Origin: Turbatrix aceti
Taxonomy: Eukaryota; Nematoda; Chromadorea; Rhabditida; Panagrolaimidae
Reading direction: 5' to 3'
DNA: 64,000 nucleotides
Assembly (NCBI GenBank): GCA_963969345.1
Contig: OZ017770.1
Span: 5,031,246 to 5,095,245, forward strand
Shown: piece by piece, positions 1 through 12,700 of the stretch
How the letters are laid out: each line of letters begins with the position of its first letter
Numbering within the stretch: position 1 is the stretch's first letter
Made by a program: the position numbers and the translations under genes
Notes under the pieces: generated by a model
Told to the model about the DNA's origin: nothing
The model's database searches: none
The model's input: only the letters and a program-made list of their open reading frames with translations

Positions 1-1940
1 TGCTTTTTTCGTTCTTGTGACTTTTTTTTCTTCTTGTTTTTGTGTTGTTTTGTTCAGCAACGCGTTCGTTCACTCGATGTCTTATGTCAGTGCATGATCA
101 GCTTTTGGTAAGGCTATTATTTTTCCATTTTTGTTCACTTTGATACTTTCATATGATCCTGTGGTATAAATTTTTTTTTGTCGATGAGTATACAGGAACT
201 GCGGTGCGCTGTAACGCATTTGTCTCTTAACCAAACACTGGCGAACTGTTTTGTGTATAACGTGTAAAGCTTTTTTTAACTCCAAAGTTTTGTTTTTAAC
301 ATAAACAATCGATGTGAAACTTTTTTTGAGGACTGGTAAAATAGCCAGTGGCGGGCGACACAATATAATTAGTTTTTTTGGTCGCACAATGACGCTGACA
401 AAACTGTGATGCTCTCTATCAGCTGATGCATACAGCCCAGCACGGAGACAAAGCCGCTGCGAATTTTGAACTCGACTAGCAGTATTATTTCTCTTTAAAA
501 AGGTCTTGAGCTTTTCTAAATACATTTTTGCAAAGTAGCACGAATGCGAGCTGCTAACCACTTTATTTCTGACCTGCGTTTTGCTTTCCGTGAGTTGCGC
601 AATGTGATGCTGTCTTATCTAGGGCAAAGGTCAAATTATGGTGTATGCGTTAAAAAAATGGCTTCGTTTTGTTTCCCAAAAAATCTGCTCTTGCTCGTTT
701 GTTCTTTGCCTTTGCTCCATGATGATGACCTAGTCGTTGCAGGATGCCTGCTATACGAATTGAGAGAGAGCGGTGTGCGCAGACGGCATGGCACACCAAT
801 GCTCTCGCCCGAGCTGTTGGGTGCAGCATTGTTTTTCAAACAGTGCTTTTTGCTAGACATTGATTTTTTGCAATACGCAATATCGACATTTCAGACAAAG
901 TGTGCAGCGTTGCGGCTGAAATTGTTTTTTTTATGTATTCGAAATTTAATTTCCGTGTTAACAGAACAGCATTCGATAATCGATGATGTCTGGTTTCTCT
1001 ACAGCATGGTCACATTGCCCTTGCGGCTGACTGTGTACGTACTCAGTGAACACAAAACCTTTAAAATGGTTACATAATTTTAACTCGATTGGTTATTTTG
1101 AAAAATAATAGTAGTAGCTGTCTGTCGCTTCCTGTCTGCCCCCCCCCCTCAGCTGACTGTCTTTTTATTGGGACTGGGGTGGTGAAGGAGAGAGCTCTGT
1201 GAACTCGACGTATGCTGCACAAAACTGCCTTTGGCTTACGCGCTTACTACACACAGGACTGCAGGCTGTTAGTCTGCAAGCGACCCATCTGAAAGCTATG
1301 TCTTGCTTTATTCCACGCCTGACTCTGTTCCCCGTTTGTTCTTGCCTCGGCGGGGTGTGTGCCGGGGCTTCACGAGTCTTGGATAATTTTTGGTTTTGGT
1401 TACCCTGGTGTAAAACACTTTTTTTTTGTGCATATTTCATCATAAGTGCACAATTTGTTGTCATGCATGTAAGAACAGGGTGTTTATTGCGCAATATCGC
1501 AGTTCATGTGATATCTGGCTTTGTGCGCGGAGAGATTGATAGCCGATATCTCCATGCATCAGCCTCTTTTCCCCTCCTTTGTTTCACGTCTGAGTCTGGT
1601 CCCTACTGACATTTTTTTTCGAATAATGGCCGCTGTCTGCGATAAATATCGAATGCTCACATGAGTTCCTTTTTACGCTTCAAGGTCACTTTCGATATTT
1701 TTTACTTTGCTATTCTATCTGTTCCTTTCGTAACTCAGAAAGCGTTTATTTGTAGTTATGTTTTTGTGTTTTTTTGTCACATGAAAAATTGGTTTGGCTG
1801 AGAAAAAATGATTACACACTTTGTGCGCACCGTGATTTTTTCATCATTCGAGGTGTTACTTTCGCGTACTTTTTTTGTTCGTTGCTCGGTTTAAAAAGGA
1901 CGTAATTTCTTTCAGGTGTCAAACTTTTGTACATTTTTTT
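1..1940. other. Intergenic, no gene recognised
   Basis: AT-rich sequence upstream of ATG101. The long open frames here (for example 544-1077) have irregular composition, no recognisable domain and no splice context, so I treat them as chance. A pyrimidine-rich AG at 1911-1915, 25 bases before the ATG101 start, may be a spliced-leader or 5'UTR acceptor. Confidence 0.6.
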
Positions 1941-3864
1941 ATGAATGCCCAACACCAATGTATAAATTTAGTGAGTTTTACAGACTTTTGTTTTTTAAAG
2001 ATATAAAAGCGTTTTTTTCAGCGTGTGGAATCCCGTCAAGTTAAAGATGCCATCCTTTGTGTCGTTGATACAGCTCTTTTGCACCGCTCTATAGGCAAAG
2101 TATGTTAAAATAATTAATTTCTTCCCATACACATTCTTACTTATCTTTATTTCAGTATAATTATCCAAATCTTACGGGTGAGCAGTACAGAATCGGTACA
2201 ATCGGCATCGAAGAAGTTGCTTGCAATACTATAAACCTCACTTATGTAAGTTTTTTTCTTTACCTTTCATTCTGCTTTTTCGCTTGCGCTCTAGTATTTC
2301 CCATTCAAATTTATTCCAATGGCTTGGAGGTACACACTTTGTCGTCGTTTCTTTCCAAAATTTTTTTTAACCAAAGTTTGCACTATTGCAAGTCACCTGA
2401 CAATCACATGGGGACGAGCTCGCGGGCGTTTGTCTGGAAGCGTGCTTCCCCTCAGTGTTGTCGGGTTACCCGACCCGAAACCCGACCCGACCCGAACCCG
2501 ACCCGAAAATCCCGGGTTTCGGGTCGGGTTACCCGAATTTTTCGGGTTCAGGTTCGGGTTCGGGTCGGGTAACCCGAAATTTTCGGGTTCGGGTTCGGGT
2601 CGGGTAACCCGAAATTTTCGGGTTTGGGTTCGGGTTCGGGTCGGGTTACCCGAAAATTTCGGGTTCGGTTTCGGGTTCGGGTCGGGTTTTCCAAATTTCG
2701 GGTTTGAGAACCCGACAATAAAAGTCAAAATGAGAAAAAAAGTTGAAAAAAACCGTTAAACATGTCAAAAATTTGCTTCTGAAGACGCAATATTTGTTAT
2801 ATTAGCCTCCACAATGCAAAAATTTAAGTACAATTAAATAAATTTACCGATTTTATGAAAAACAAAATTCGGGTTTCGGGTCGGGTTCTTCAGCTAACCC
2901 GCCCAAAACCCGAAAATTTCGGGTTTCGGGTCGGGTTACCCGAATTTTTCGGGTTCGGGTTCGGGTTCGGGTCGGGTTACCCGAAAATTTCGGGTTCGGG
3001 TTCGGGTTCGGGTCGGGTAACCCGAAATTTTCGGGTTCGGGTTCGGGTTCGGGTCGGGTTACCCGAAAATTTCGGGTTCGGGTTCGGGTTCGGGTCGGGT
3101 TACCCGAAAAATTTCCGAACCCGACAACACTGCTTCCCCTCCTCTCATATTTTATCGTTCTAGATAGAGATAACTTTGAACTTTTCCGACATATCACGTT
3201 TCTGATCGAAAAAAAAATTGTAATCCGTTTTAAATTCGCGTGACTTTCGCACTTTGAGTATAGTAGAATAGTGAATAAATGTTTGACTACCGCAGAAAGG
3301 CCTTATTTATAGCAAGGAATGAACACCCGCATTTGCAGGTACGTGTCAACAGCCCAACGCTGGTAAAACGAATTGAAAGCGAAGTTACTTCGTACGTTCA
3401 GCACATGCAGCATATGCCACATACTATATACGGTGCTGAGTCAAACAAACCAGAGCTGGAACTTGAATTTTACCAGAAAAAACCGCAGCGCATTAATCTG
3501 AGCGACGATTTGCCCTGGGAAATCTGGACCATCACGCTGGATATTGTTGAGGCCCAAAACGATGAGTATGAAACCATGCGCGATGAAGTCAGTGAAAAGC
3601 TCAGCGATGAGGTCCTGAATATCTGTCAAATCGTCAACCAACCAAACATTTACGTGCCTGCAATTTCATCTCGCAGCGATTTACCGCTGATCTTTGATAC
3701 TTCGTTTCCCGATGTCCAGCCGTATCTCTTTCGTCTTGTCTGCAACAAAAGTGAGTCATCTTTGTTTTTCTTTTCTATTGTTCATGGCTTTCGTTCTAGA
3801 CAAAGCGGTATCGGAGAGCATTACCGACAGATTTGGAAGACTCGTCAAACACATTCTCTTCTAG
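1941..3864 (+). CDS. ATG101: Autophagy-related protein 101 (ATG101, EPG-9 type)
   Basis: Five exons: 1941-1970, 2022-2099, 2156-2245, 3339-3750, 3800-3864; 224 aa (human 218). ATG101 is the HORMA-fold partner of ATG13 in the ULK1/ATG1 complex that starts autophagosome formation. Recognised from VESRQVKDAI near the N terminus, LLHRSIGK, YRIGTIG, LEFYQKK, LPWEIWTI and FPDVQPYLF, all collinear with the family. The first 17 residues align without gaps to the human N terminus, which supports the tiny 10-codon first exon. Three introns are about 50 nt; the third is 1.1 kb because of a MITE. The loop that carries the Trp-Phe 'WF finger' in human reads Ile-Asn-Leu here (residues 118-120). A possible poly(A) signal AATAAA lies at 4568-4573. 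Confidence 0.93.
2453..3132. mobile_element. hAT-type MITE with tandem-word interior
   Basis: A 680-bp non-autonomous element inside the third ATG101 intron. Its ends are a 15-bp inverted repeat, CAGTGTTGTCGGGTT. Identical 8-bp target duplications, CTTCCCCT, flank it at 2445-2452 and 3133-3140. The 8-bp duplication and CAG-start terminal repeat fit hAT superfamily elements. The interior is two arrays (about 2463-2714 and 2867-3127) of GGGTT/CGGGT words in both orientations around an AT-rich core of about 150 bp. No transposase is encoded. Open frames on both strands through it are artefacts of the repeat. Confidence 0.88.
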
Positions 3865-5461
3865 TGACCATGTATATTTCTTGCAACCAACTCAATCTCA
3901 GGTGGAATTATGATCATTTTCGAAGGCTGCGCTTCAAGACTGCTTGATCAGTTAGCCCTTTTGTTATATTTTTCTCAAATTTCGTGCCGCGGATTTTTTA
4001 TTTATCTATTTACAAATCAGCGAAGAATAATGTTCAAGATAAAGCAAATTTATTTTTTTTGTTTATGGTCATTGGGGTATGATTGGGCATATCCCAGAGA
4101 TCGTTTTAAGGTACTCGCGTTTTTTGTCAGACAACTTTGAGCTTTTTCGTGTTTTTTCTTTGGCAAAATTGTCTGACAGAAAACGCTAGTGGCTTAAAAC
4201 AATCTTTGGAACACGCTCAATCAATCCCATGTGATCGGCCACAAAAAAATTATCTTCTTTTGAACATGGTTTTTTTTAAAAACAAACTCTTCTGCTCCAT
4301 TGATAAAAATGCGGCGCGCACATGCATTAATTTTCAAAGAATTTGCCGTTTGTGACAACGATTGTTGTTTTTGTTTCGGATCATTGTCTGGTTGTTTTTT
4401 GTACTACTAGTGTCTTTCTTTGAAAGGTTATTGCTAATACTTCTTTTGTAACTTTTTGTACATTTGTAAAGCATTCATATTTTCAAAAGACTCGCACACG
4501 TGTATCTGTTTCTTGTCGCCTGCATGCCAATGGTGCGACATACTGTTTATCTGCCTGATTTGTTCTAAATAAATGACGCAATTATGAACTGCTGAGTGAC
4601 TGGTGGAATCGGTTTACTTTCCTTCTTTACATTTTTTTAATGCTCTTTTGATCGGACATTTTTTCTTTTCAATTCAGCCTTCCTTCAACTGTTGCGGGTT
4701 TGGTTTCCGATTGCACCTGACAAGGTTTTGTTTGAAGAGTCCAACCTCATGCTTCAGTGGAATGAGACCAGCTCGTTCATTCGCATCACCTTTTTGGCCT
4801 TATCTGGCTGTTTCAAGGGGTTGAGCGAGCAAGCGTAAACAATCTTTTCAAGACCTTGAGTCACTGGGGGCCTCATTTACGCGGACTGACAAATTGTTTT
4901 TATTTTTGTTTTTTTCAAAAATCAGAGCCCGATGCTTGTTTACGAGGGAAATGTTTGGTTTTGCACTTGAGTGTGCATACGTACAAAATTCTGAAATAAC
5001 AAAACATTGTTATTAGCCTTGATTACATGAGACTAAGTAAATTTGATCTTATAGATCAGTTATTGTTTTTGAATGCGTACAAAAAATTGTTAACAGGGAA
5101 GTCAAAGGGAAACGGTCTTGCAAACTCAGAAATAACACCTCCATGAAAGACCTTGTTTACCCACTAGCTGTTATTGTTCGTTCACGCCAGCATATTTTTT
5201 TCTTAGTGTACTTTAACTTGCCGGTAGAATTAAAGAAATCACGATACAAAAAGGTACCAATATTTTTCAGTCGAATTCATTTCTGAGTTTTCTTCCACTC
5301 TACTCCGTATTGATTGCGTTCAGCGTTAAAGCGCTGATTCACTTCTTCATCACCTTTTTTCAGGGCTTACGTGTTTTTTCGAGATGTGATGTTTTCTTAG
5401 ACTTTACGTGTTGGCTGGTTGAAAAAATATTTACCCCATTTGTAGTTTTCTACATGAAATG
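3865..5461. other. Intergenic, no gene recognised
   Basis: Holds the ATG101 3' flank (AATAAA at 4568-4573) and the upstream region of the v-SNARE gene. The open frames are short, Phe-rich and unsupported. I see no further gene. Confidence 0.6.
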
Positions 5462-5867
5462 ATGAAGGCCACGCAGAACTCCGACGTTGAGCGTAATGCT
5501 CCGGCGCCGAATCAGAATCTCGAAGATGTCCGCACTCAGGTCGACGATGTCAGAAATGTACGTTGAAATAGATTATATAAGCTTTATGAATAATTTTTTT
5601 TTAAATTTTCAGATCATGGCTGATAACATCACTCGCATAATGGAGCGTGGCAATCGACTGGATGACCTGGACTCCCGCACAGAGGCTCTCCATGCTTCGA
5701 GTCAAAACTTCCAGACGACGGCCCGAACCGTTCAACGCCATATGTGCCGTAAGAATCTCAAATGGACGCTTCTCCTCATTGCCATATTTGCCCTCATTCT
5801 CGCATGCATTCTGATCCTCGTTCTCGATGGCGCTGGCGCTTTCAGCACCTCTTCCTCCAAGAGCTAA
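5462..5867 (+). CDS. Synaptobrevin/VAMP-type v-SNARE
   Basis: Two exons, 5462-5557 and 5613-5867; 116 aa, normal for a synaptobrevin. Order: short acidic N terminus, R-SNARE motif about residues 23-83, short basic linker (CRKNLKW), one membrane span about 87-108 and a 12-residue Ser-rich lumenal tail. The zero-layer arginine is visible in LDSRTEAL (Arg54). As a tail-anchored vesicle SNARE it should pair with syntaxin and SNAP-25 type Q-SNAREs. It is more divergent than neuronal synaptobrevins: the Trp-Trp pair before the membrane span is absent and there is a lumenal extension. It may therefore be a secondary paralogue (snb-2-like) rather than the neuronal snb-1. The 55-nt intron sits just inside the SNARE motif. 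Poly(A) signal at 6050-6055. Confidence 0.9.
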
Positions 5868-6721
5868 TTTTTCGTACTTTTATTGTACATTTGCGACTCT
5901 GTATGCTGGTTTTTGAACAAATTGAATGCGGAAGGGGTCGTGACCAGGCTTTATTACTCATTTGTTTGTGAATATCATTCGCTTTTTTGTTTTTTGTTGA
6001 TGTAATTCATTTAAAACTTTACTGGTTTTGTTTCAAGCATTTTTGTTGCAATAAATCAATTTTTCTTTAAGCAGTCGTTCGCTCGTTTATTCGTTTTACG
6101 TCACTGCATTTTGGTTCTTGCAAATGCGTGAATGATTCTGCAAAGCTAATCCATCCAGCCACATACTGGGTACCGGCATGAAAATAGGACTTTATCTATT
6201 GGAGATATCACATCCGGTTGCCTGGAAGCAAGGCCGTCTGGTGACTTTAAGAGCAAATGCGCATCTCGCTTTCTTGCTTAGTCTCGGATAAGTCCTGTCC
6301 TAAGACGTTACGTCAATGACATTGCAACTAAAATGTCGAACGAATTTTAAAAATATGCCTGTGTATGTATCATAGAAGCCCCACAGTTTTTCTCTCACGT
6401 TGGTGTGTGTATTCACAGAGAATTCGTTATTTCTTGACTCAACAAGCTTTTTATTTATCATAATCAATCGAAAATTCTACAAACAAATAAATGTTTTGCT
6501 ACGATGCTTTCATCGTTATCATTAATAAAATGATGCAAAGAATAGTATTTTTTAAAGTGACAGGCAAAAATGTCTGAAACCAATAGAAGGAAAACAGGAA
6601 GGAGAGCACATTGTCGTTTTTCATGTAGTGATAGTTAGACGCAAGAACTTATGCTAAAGACATCGAAATCAATGAACGTGTGTATGTGCCGATGCATGTT
6701 TTTTTAAAACTCGAAAACCAA
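5868..6721. other. Convergent 3' flanks of v-SNARE and CaMKII genes
   Basis: Contains the v-SNARE poly(A) signal AATAAA (6050-6055). A minus-strand AATAAA (TTTATT at 6450-6455) is a candidate for the CaMKII transcript. Nothing else was recognised. Confidence 0.6.
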
Positions 6722-9700
6722 TTAATGATGATTGTCCATTGCTGCAGTGATTGTCCACGACGGATCTCCACTGCGATGTACGTGTACGCAAACCCAACCG
6801 CGACCGTTGCGCTTTTGCCAAACACGCGTTTCTTGACTCTAAAAAACAAAAAAAAACAGCGTGTTGGCAGGAAAAAAGAACTAAAAAAAGACCTGTCGAG
6901 TGCGAGCTTCTCCGTTTTTGTCAATATATTGAATTAGTCGTACGTAAGCAATGCAAGCTCCTTCTTCGCCCATTAGATGCACGTTGGGATTAAGAACCGT
7001 GGTGTGAATTGGCGGCTTGCGGGCAGAAATGGCATTCATAACTGCTGCTAAAAAACAAATGTAATACGGCTTCGTCTGACGGATGTATGCTAAGAGAGCG
7101 CTGTGCTTGCTCACCGTTGTCAAAGTAGAACTTATGGAAATCGAGGTCCTCTACAAGGTTACCCTGCGCTTCCGGCTCGAAGCATGTCATTGAGGGATCG
7201 CACAACCGCCTGAATAGATATATGGCCTATTTAGCAGTCTGTGTTGGGGGAAGGGCAAAACTTACGAGTATGTGTCAAAATCCTTGCATGCAATGGCATC
7301 CTGAAGCTGCTGGGTAACGCGGACAATTTCTTGCTTTTGAGCTAAAAAAACAGTCAATGATCTATTATTCCGGCGTACGCTTGATTTTTAGTGTTATTTT
7401 TTGTTAATTAAAAAACTTTGCAAAACAGTTAACATTTTTGTCGTGTTGACTGGTTTTCCAATAACAAGGCATTTAGTGCCTCGTACAATGCAAATCTTGT
7501 GGTACAAGAATTCAAAGGTAACTGCAAAAAATTAATATAGTGTGTAATAAATTAAATTTACGTGCACACAACAAAAATTTACATCCTTACATCTGATATA
7601 ATCACTCTTCCTGACTGTAGGCACAGGTTGCTGCGGCATCAGCAGTGTAGATTACCCCTAGGTACCAATAGTACTAGTATTTTCGGAAAGAAGAAGCCAA
7701 ATATACGGGTAAGGCAATGCCAATGGTCAAATATATACACAGAGTGAAAAAAAAACATGTGTACAAGTGTCAAAATATAGACCGTTGCGACATAGAACGT
7801 TACTTAATCCGACTACAAACAATTATAACGGTTTTTAAAGTGACAAACAAAATAAGATATCGGTACCGTTGTGTGTACATAAAAAACCGGGATAATTAAC
7901 ATTTAATTGATTTTATCGCCATCAAAAACATAACTGATGGGTTGTGCCGAACACACTGACAAACGTTTGTTGCCTAGAGTGCATGCAAAGGACTGAAAGC
8001 CGAGTCGTAGGAGTTACGCTCTTGAAAAACAAAGAGTGAGTAAAAAACTCAACATGTCTGTTGTTTAAAAATGTCGATCTCAAAGAAAGTGCCGCTGGCA
8101 AAAAGCATTGACTGCATGCATGCTGCTACTTAAAAACTCGTTGCCAAAGAAGCGAAAAGGGAAAAAATAAAGAAAAGCAGCGCAAGCTGGTCATATTTTT
8201 GCCCGTTGTTGAGACATGAGAGATGGATACTAAATACGTATATTTTAGCTATATATACTTTTTCTTGATTCAACGAATACGTAGAAAACGCGCAGTAAAC
8301 GCAACCAAAACTACGGCAAAAAAATGTAAAACAACTAACGGTAAGTCCATTTTTTTTGAGAAAGCTTTCTGACGCTAACAGACTTGCACTAAAAAAAATA
8401 ATTTTGTTTAATACGTGTTAAATAACGCGCGTGCCGCGCATCGATTTTATATGCATTTAATCCGCGTTGTAAAACGGCACTGAGTGAGTGCTTGAGAATT
8501 AAATATGTATCACCTTGGCTAACTATTATTTTTTGCCACATAAATATTTTTGCTCTCCCTGCCGATCGTAAAAAAACAATAACAGCGTAATGGTTATTGT
8601 TTTGACCAACAAATAAAAAAAGGGGTGCCATTACCAGAGTTGCACGAATTTAAAAATTCATAGAATATTTGCCACGCAATTGTCGTTGACATCAAGTTTG
8701 AAAAAAAGGCATAACGCTTTCCGGCACAAACAATATCCTTATTTAAAAAAAAAATTGGAACAAAGATGAACAAAACTATTGCACGATTAAAATAAGAATC
8801 TAATGTTAGATAAATGAATGAACATATGGAAAACAAATGAAACACCAAATCACAACCAGCTGCCAAATTTTGTACATTTCCAAAAAAATAAATTAATGAG
8901 ACGACATCCACTTTGTAAAAATGTTCAACAGCTTTGACACCAAAACCAAGCCCTTTGTTATATAAAACAAAAAAAAACGTTAGGCAGAGATACGTGCAGT
9001 TGTATAACGTAACTTTTTGGTCGATAAAGCACAAAAAACCGTTATAAATCCAATTTTGTTGTATCTGTTAGAACGAGACACAAGCCAAAGAAAAAAGTTA
9101 ATGACAATACATGTCGTGTAATACCACATTTTGTTTAAATAAAAAAGCTCTTAGTAATTGCGTAATGATGAAACGCATAATCATAAAAGGGTTTAGCATC
9201 CAGGGATTTTTATATCTCACCTGAAATATTGGCAGCTGCAGTTGACAGCGGAGTACGCTGTTGCATATGCGCTGTCACAGCCGTCGCTTGTTGGTGATTA
9301 AAGAAATTTTGACCGTCGGTCGATGTCGCAGGCGCTGCTGGTGATGTGCCAACAGAAGCGGGGCTAGCGTTGTTACTGTTGCTGTGTACCGAAGTGGTTG
9401 TCTTTGCCGCAACCGCAGCGGCTGTGCCGGCGTTTGGATCGACGTGAACGACGGTATTCTCGTGTTTCAAAAGATTTCCGCTGGTTCCAGCTAAGATAAA
9501 ATAAAAGTAAAAGTTCAAGCCGAAAGTTCTGATTAATAATGTGCAAATTTAGTGTGCGTAGAAAAGAAGGAAATTGGAAATGCACGAAACAGTAGCACAG
9601 ATTTTGTTCAAACAAATTTAAATATTTAAATACTGATACTACGACCATTGGAACGCCGAAAATGGACATACGCGCGAAAGCTCCTGGAGGCAGACGAAAA

Positions 9701-12700
9701 CAGATGGGCCCGACGACTGACCTTGTGGATACCACAAGGAAAACGACCCGTGGGACACCCTTCCTTACGATGGGCCGATTCGCTCAACTCGGTGTTCAAC
9801 AAGACGAAAAACAGACCACAACGACGAGGGGAAGAAGAAATCGCGACCAAAACGAATCGAGACATTTACGCCTACGTGGACGTCATTTGTGCCTCCTAAC
9901 ATCTGGTCTAATGATAACTAACCACTGAGTAATGGTGAAATAATAATAATAATAACTACGACCATTTAAAAGTAAATATATTTTCATAGCAATATTAATG
10001 TTGAAAAGAGTGCGATTGTTATTCACAGAGAAGTCATAGATGTCAAAACAAAGTAAAAGTAGAAGCGGTATGGGCAAGCGGGTTTAGGTGGCTACATAAA
10101 TCCAATGAAAGCAAAGTTCGTTAATCTTTATTGTTCCATATTAATCAAAAAGCACTCCATGAAAAAAAAATAAACGTGATGTCAGCGCTCCGAAAAAAAA
10201 ATAAACACATTGAACGGGGTATTTAGAAAACTGTTTGAAGAACACAAAGCGAAAACATCGAAGGTATTGGGTTGACGGATAAGTCCCCGAGACTTTCGGC
10301 TCATTTCTCGGCTTTACACTTTTTCAGTTAATTAAATGACAAATCTTTCCGGCAAAGCTTTCAAAAAGATCCTTCTAAGTAAGAAAACAACGACCAAAGT
10401 CATTCTGAAGCCACGTTGATTACGGAATTTCTTAACAGATAAGGGTAATTCTGTTATGAAGACTAAAATAACCCCCGTCTCAGTTTTTGAATGACAACAA
10501 AAAGTGATGTTTTCTAACGTAGGTAACAACTGCTTATAACGACTTGAAATGCGACGACCGGAAACTTACTTGTGTATAGTGCAAGTCGAAAACCTAATTT
10601 TTTTGCCCAAAGAGTATTTCACATACACAAACTTTTGGAAGTCCGTGTCATCTGAGCTGTTCTGTTAAAAACGCATGCAAAGCAATCCAAAATAACTTTT
10701 CCGTCAACACAATATATCCGCATGCAAAAGATGAGAAATGAGAACAAAAAGTATATTGTCTGTTATTAAAAACCAAATGAACCACAACAAATGAATGATG
10801 CATAAAAGCCATGAATGAGTCCACAGCAGAGTGTATAATTGTCAAACCAAAAATAAATCGGCCCAGTTAACAAGGAGGAGAAGAAGGAGTATGAAAAAAG
10901 AAGCTTGCAGTGAGAGAAAACGGTATTTAAGACGAACAGATCATGCTGCATCTAGATGTATATTAAACAAAAGTACGGTTAATTCAAAAAATCTGAATAG
11001 TTTTAAATTAATTACGGTAATGTAAAGGAGTAGTGCAGAGCTTAGTTTTTAACCGTTGGTTATCGTCTTAATTTTTTCAACCTGAACTGTTTAAAAAATG
11101 ACTCTCGTAAGAAATGTTTTAAATTTGAAGAAATGAAAAAAAATCTTGGATAACTTAGCATCATGAAATGAATTAAGCAGTGAAGTTAAAAATCACCTTT
11201 CTCGGAATCCTGTTCGTCGATGGTTTGCGACGATTCGCTCGATTCTTTAATCGTCGAAGGTGGCGCCTCTTTCTTGTTCAGCAAGTTGCGACCTATAAGA
11301 AGTTAAGACCGCATTAAATAAAAGATTTTTTTAAAGAGGCAGGAAAGCTTTAGGGATAAGAACACTTGTCAATGCATGCACACCTGAATTGAGTATCGTT
11401 TCGCGTAAATTAAAGTGAAAATGAGAAGATGATTCGTGCTCCGCGTTGCTAAGCTTTGGCAGCGATGATGGCAACGAATCGAGTGATACGTCCCTCAGAC
11501 TTGCATGCCCGGAATCATTGTTGACTGAGGAAGAGGTATCGGGAGCACGAATTGCTGACTGCTCCGACAGGCCACTGTACGTGTCCCAGTTTGATATAGA
11601 TTCCGAAGATGCCCAGTGATTTTTAAAAGATTTGAGTAAATTTTTCTTTTTGTCGTGCAAAAACCGCTTGTTTGATGGAACTTCGTAGTCATCGATTGAT
11701 ACAAACCGGCACTTATCAAGACCCAAACTGCTTGGAACACTGTTACCCGTACCATTTTTTACTTCAGGCCGTTGTTCATCAACCGCATCGACATCGACAC
11801 CGGCATCATCGGCATCAAAACTATGCTGCGGGACTACGGGAAGATTGCCAACAAAGAACCAAATTACAGCTGATAAAATCAGCGGCCAAGCGTAATTAGC
11901 AATCGCAATTATTTGGTTGACCAAATCAATTTCATTTGCCATTTTAAGCAACAAGATGTGGCAGCAAACAATAACATTTGCTGCGTGTTGAGTTAAGCCA
12001 AATAATTAATTAGGAGTATGTAGTCGTGTAAACTTTAGCAGCATAATAAACACAAGACATTTGAAAAAGAGTAGCTCGTCAGTAAACGAGAGAGACATCA
12101 CACCGAACTTTCGCGGTAGGCCTTAGTGTGTCTTTCTTTGTAATGACAAAAGCATCTCAAAGCATCTTTCAAAGAAAACAGCCTCTAAACTAGATCTATC
12201 AAAGTCCGCTAAAATGAGTAAAACTCAATAATGCAATTGCTGCGTGCACCAGAAGAGCCAGTCACTTGATACGCATAAAAAATTAATTCCATATTTTTGC
12301 CAAATCTTTGCGATAGCGGCTGCAACCAACAGGTGTATTGCCAGATTTTTATGAACAAATAAATAAATATTTTACTACACTGTTTTCAACAAAGTGCGGA
12401 CCTCAGTGATTTATCAAGCGCGCATAAAACCCGGCAGTGTAATTGTTTTTTTGCAATAAAATGTTTAAAACTATTAAATCTGTAATGCAATTATTATTTT
12501 GAATAATAAAACATGTTGTATTTTTACTCTATGGCTGCCAGCAGACATTTGGCAGGTGAGTTCGACTCCAGTTTCATGCAAATAAAAGCGGCAGAAAAAA
12601 AAACGGAACAAAAATTGCAACAACAAATAAGTGTGCATGCATTGACAATATATGAAAAGCCTCGGAATAAACTTACTTGAAAGATTACGCGTAGCAATCA

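Noticed and set aside
544..1077. 177-codon plus-strand open frame and its antisense partner
   Set aside because: No domain, odd Cys/Leu-rich composition, no splice or leader context; taken as chance.
2463..3127. Regularly spaced repeats resembling a CRISPR array
   Set aside because: Units are short, both-orientation words inside a TIR-bounded element in a eukaryotic intron; no unique spacers.
2319..3197. Open frames on both strands with repeated PNPNPK or GSGSGRVTRN residues
   Set aside because: They are translations of the MITE tandem array, not proteins.
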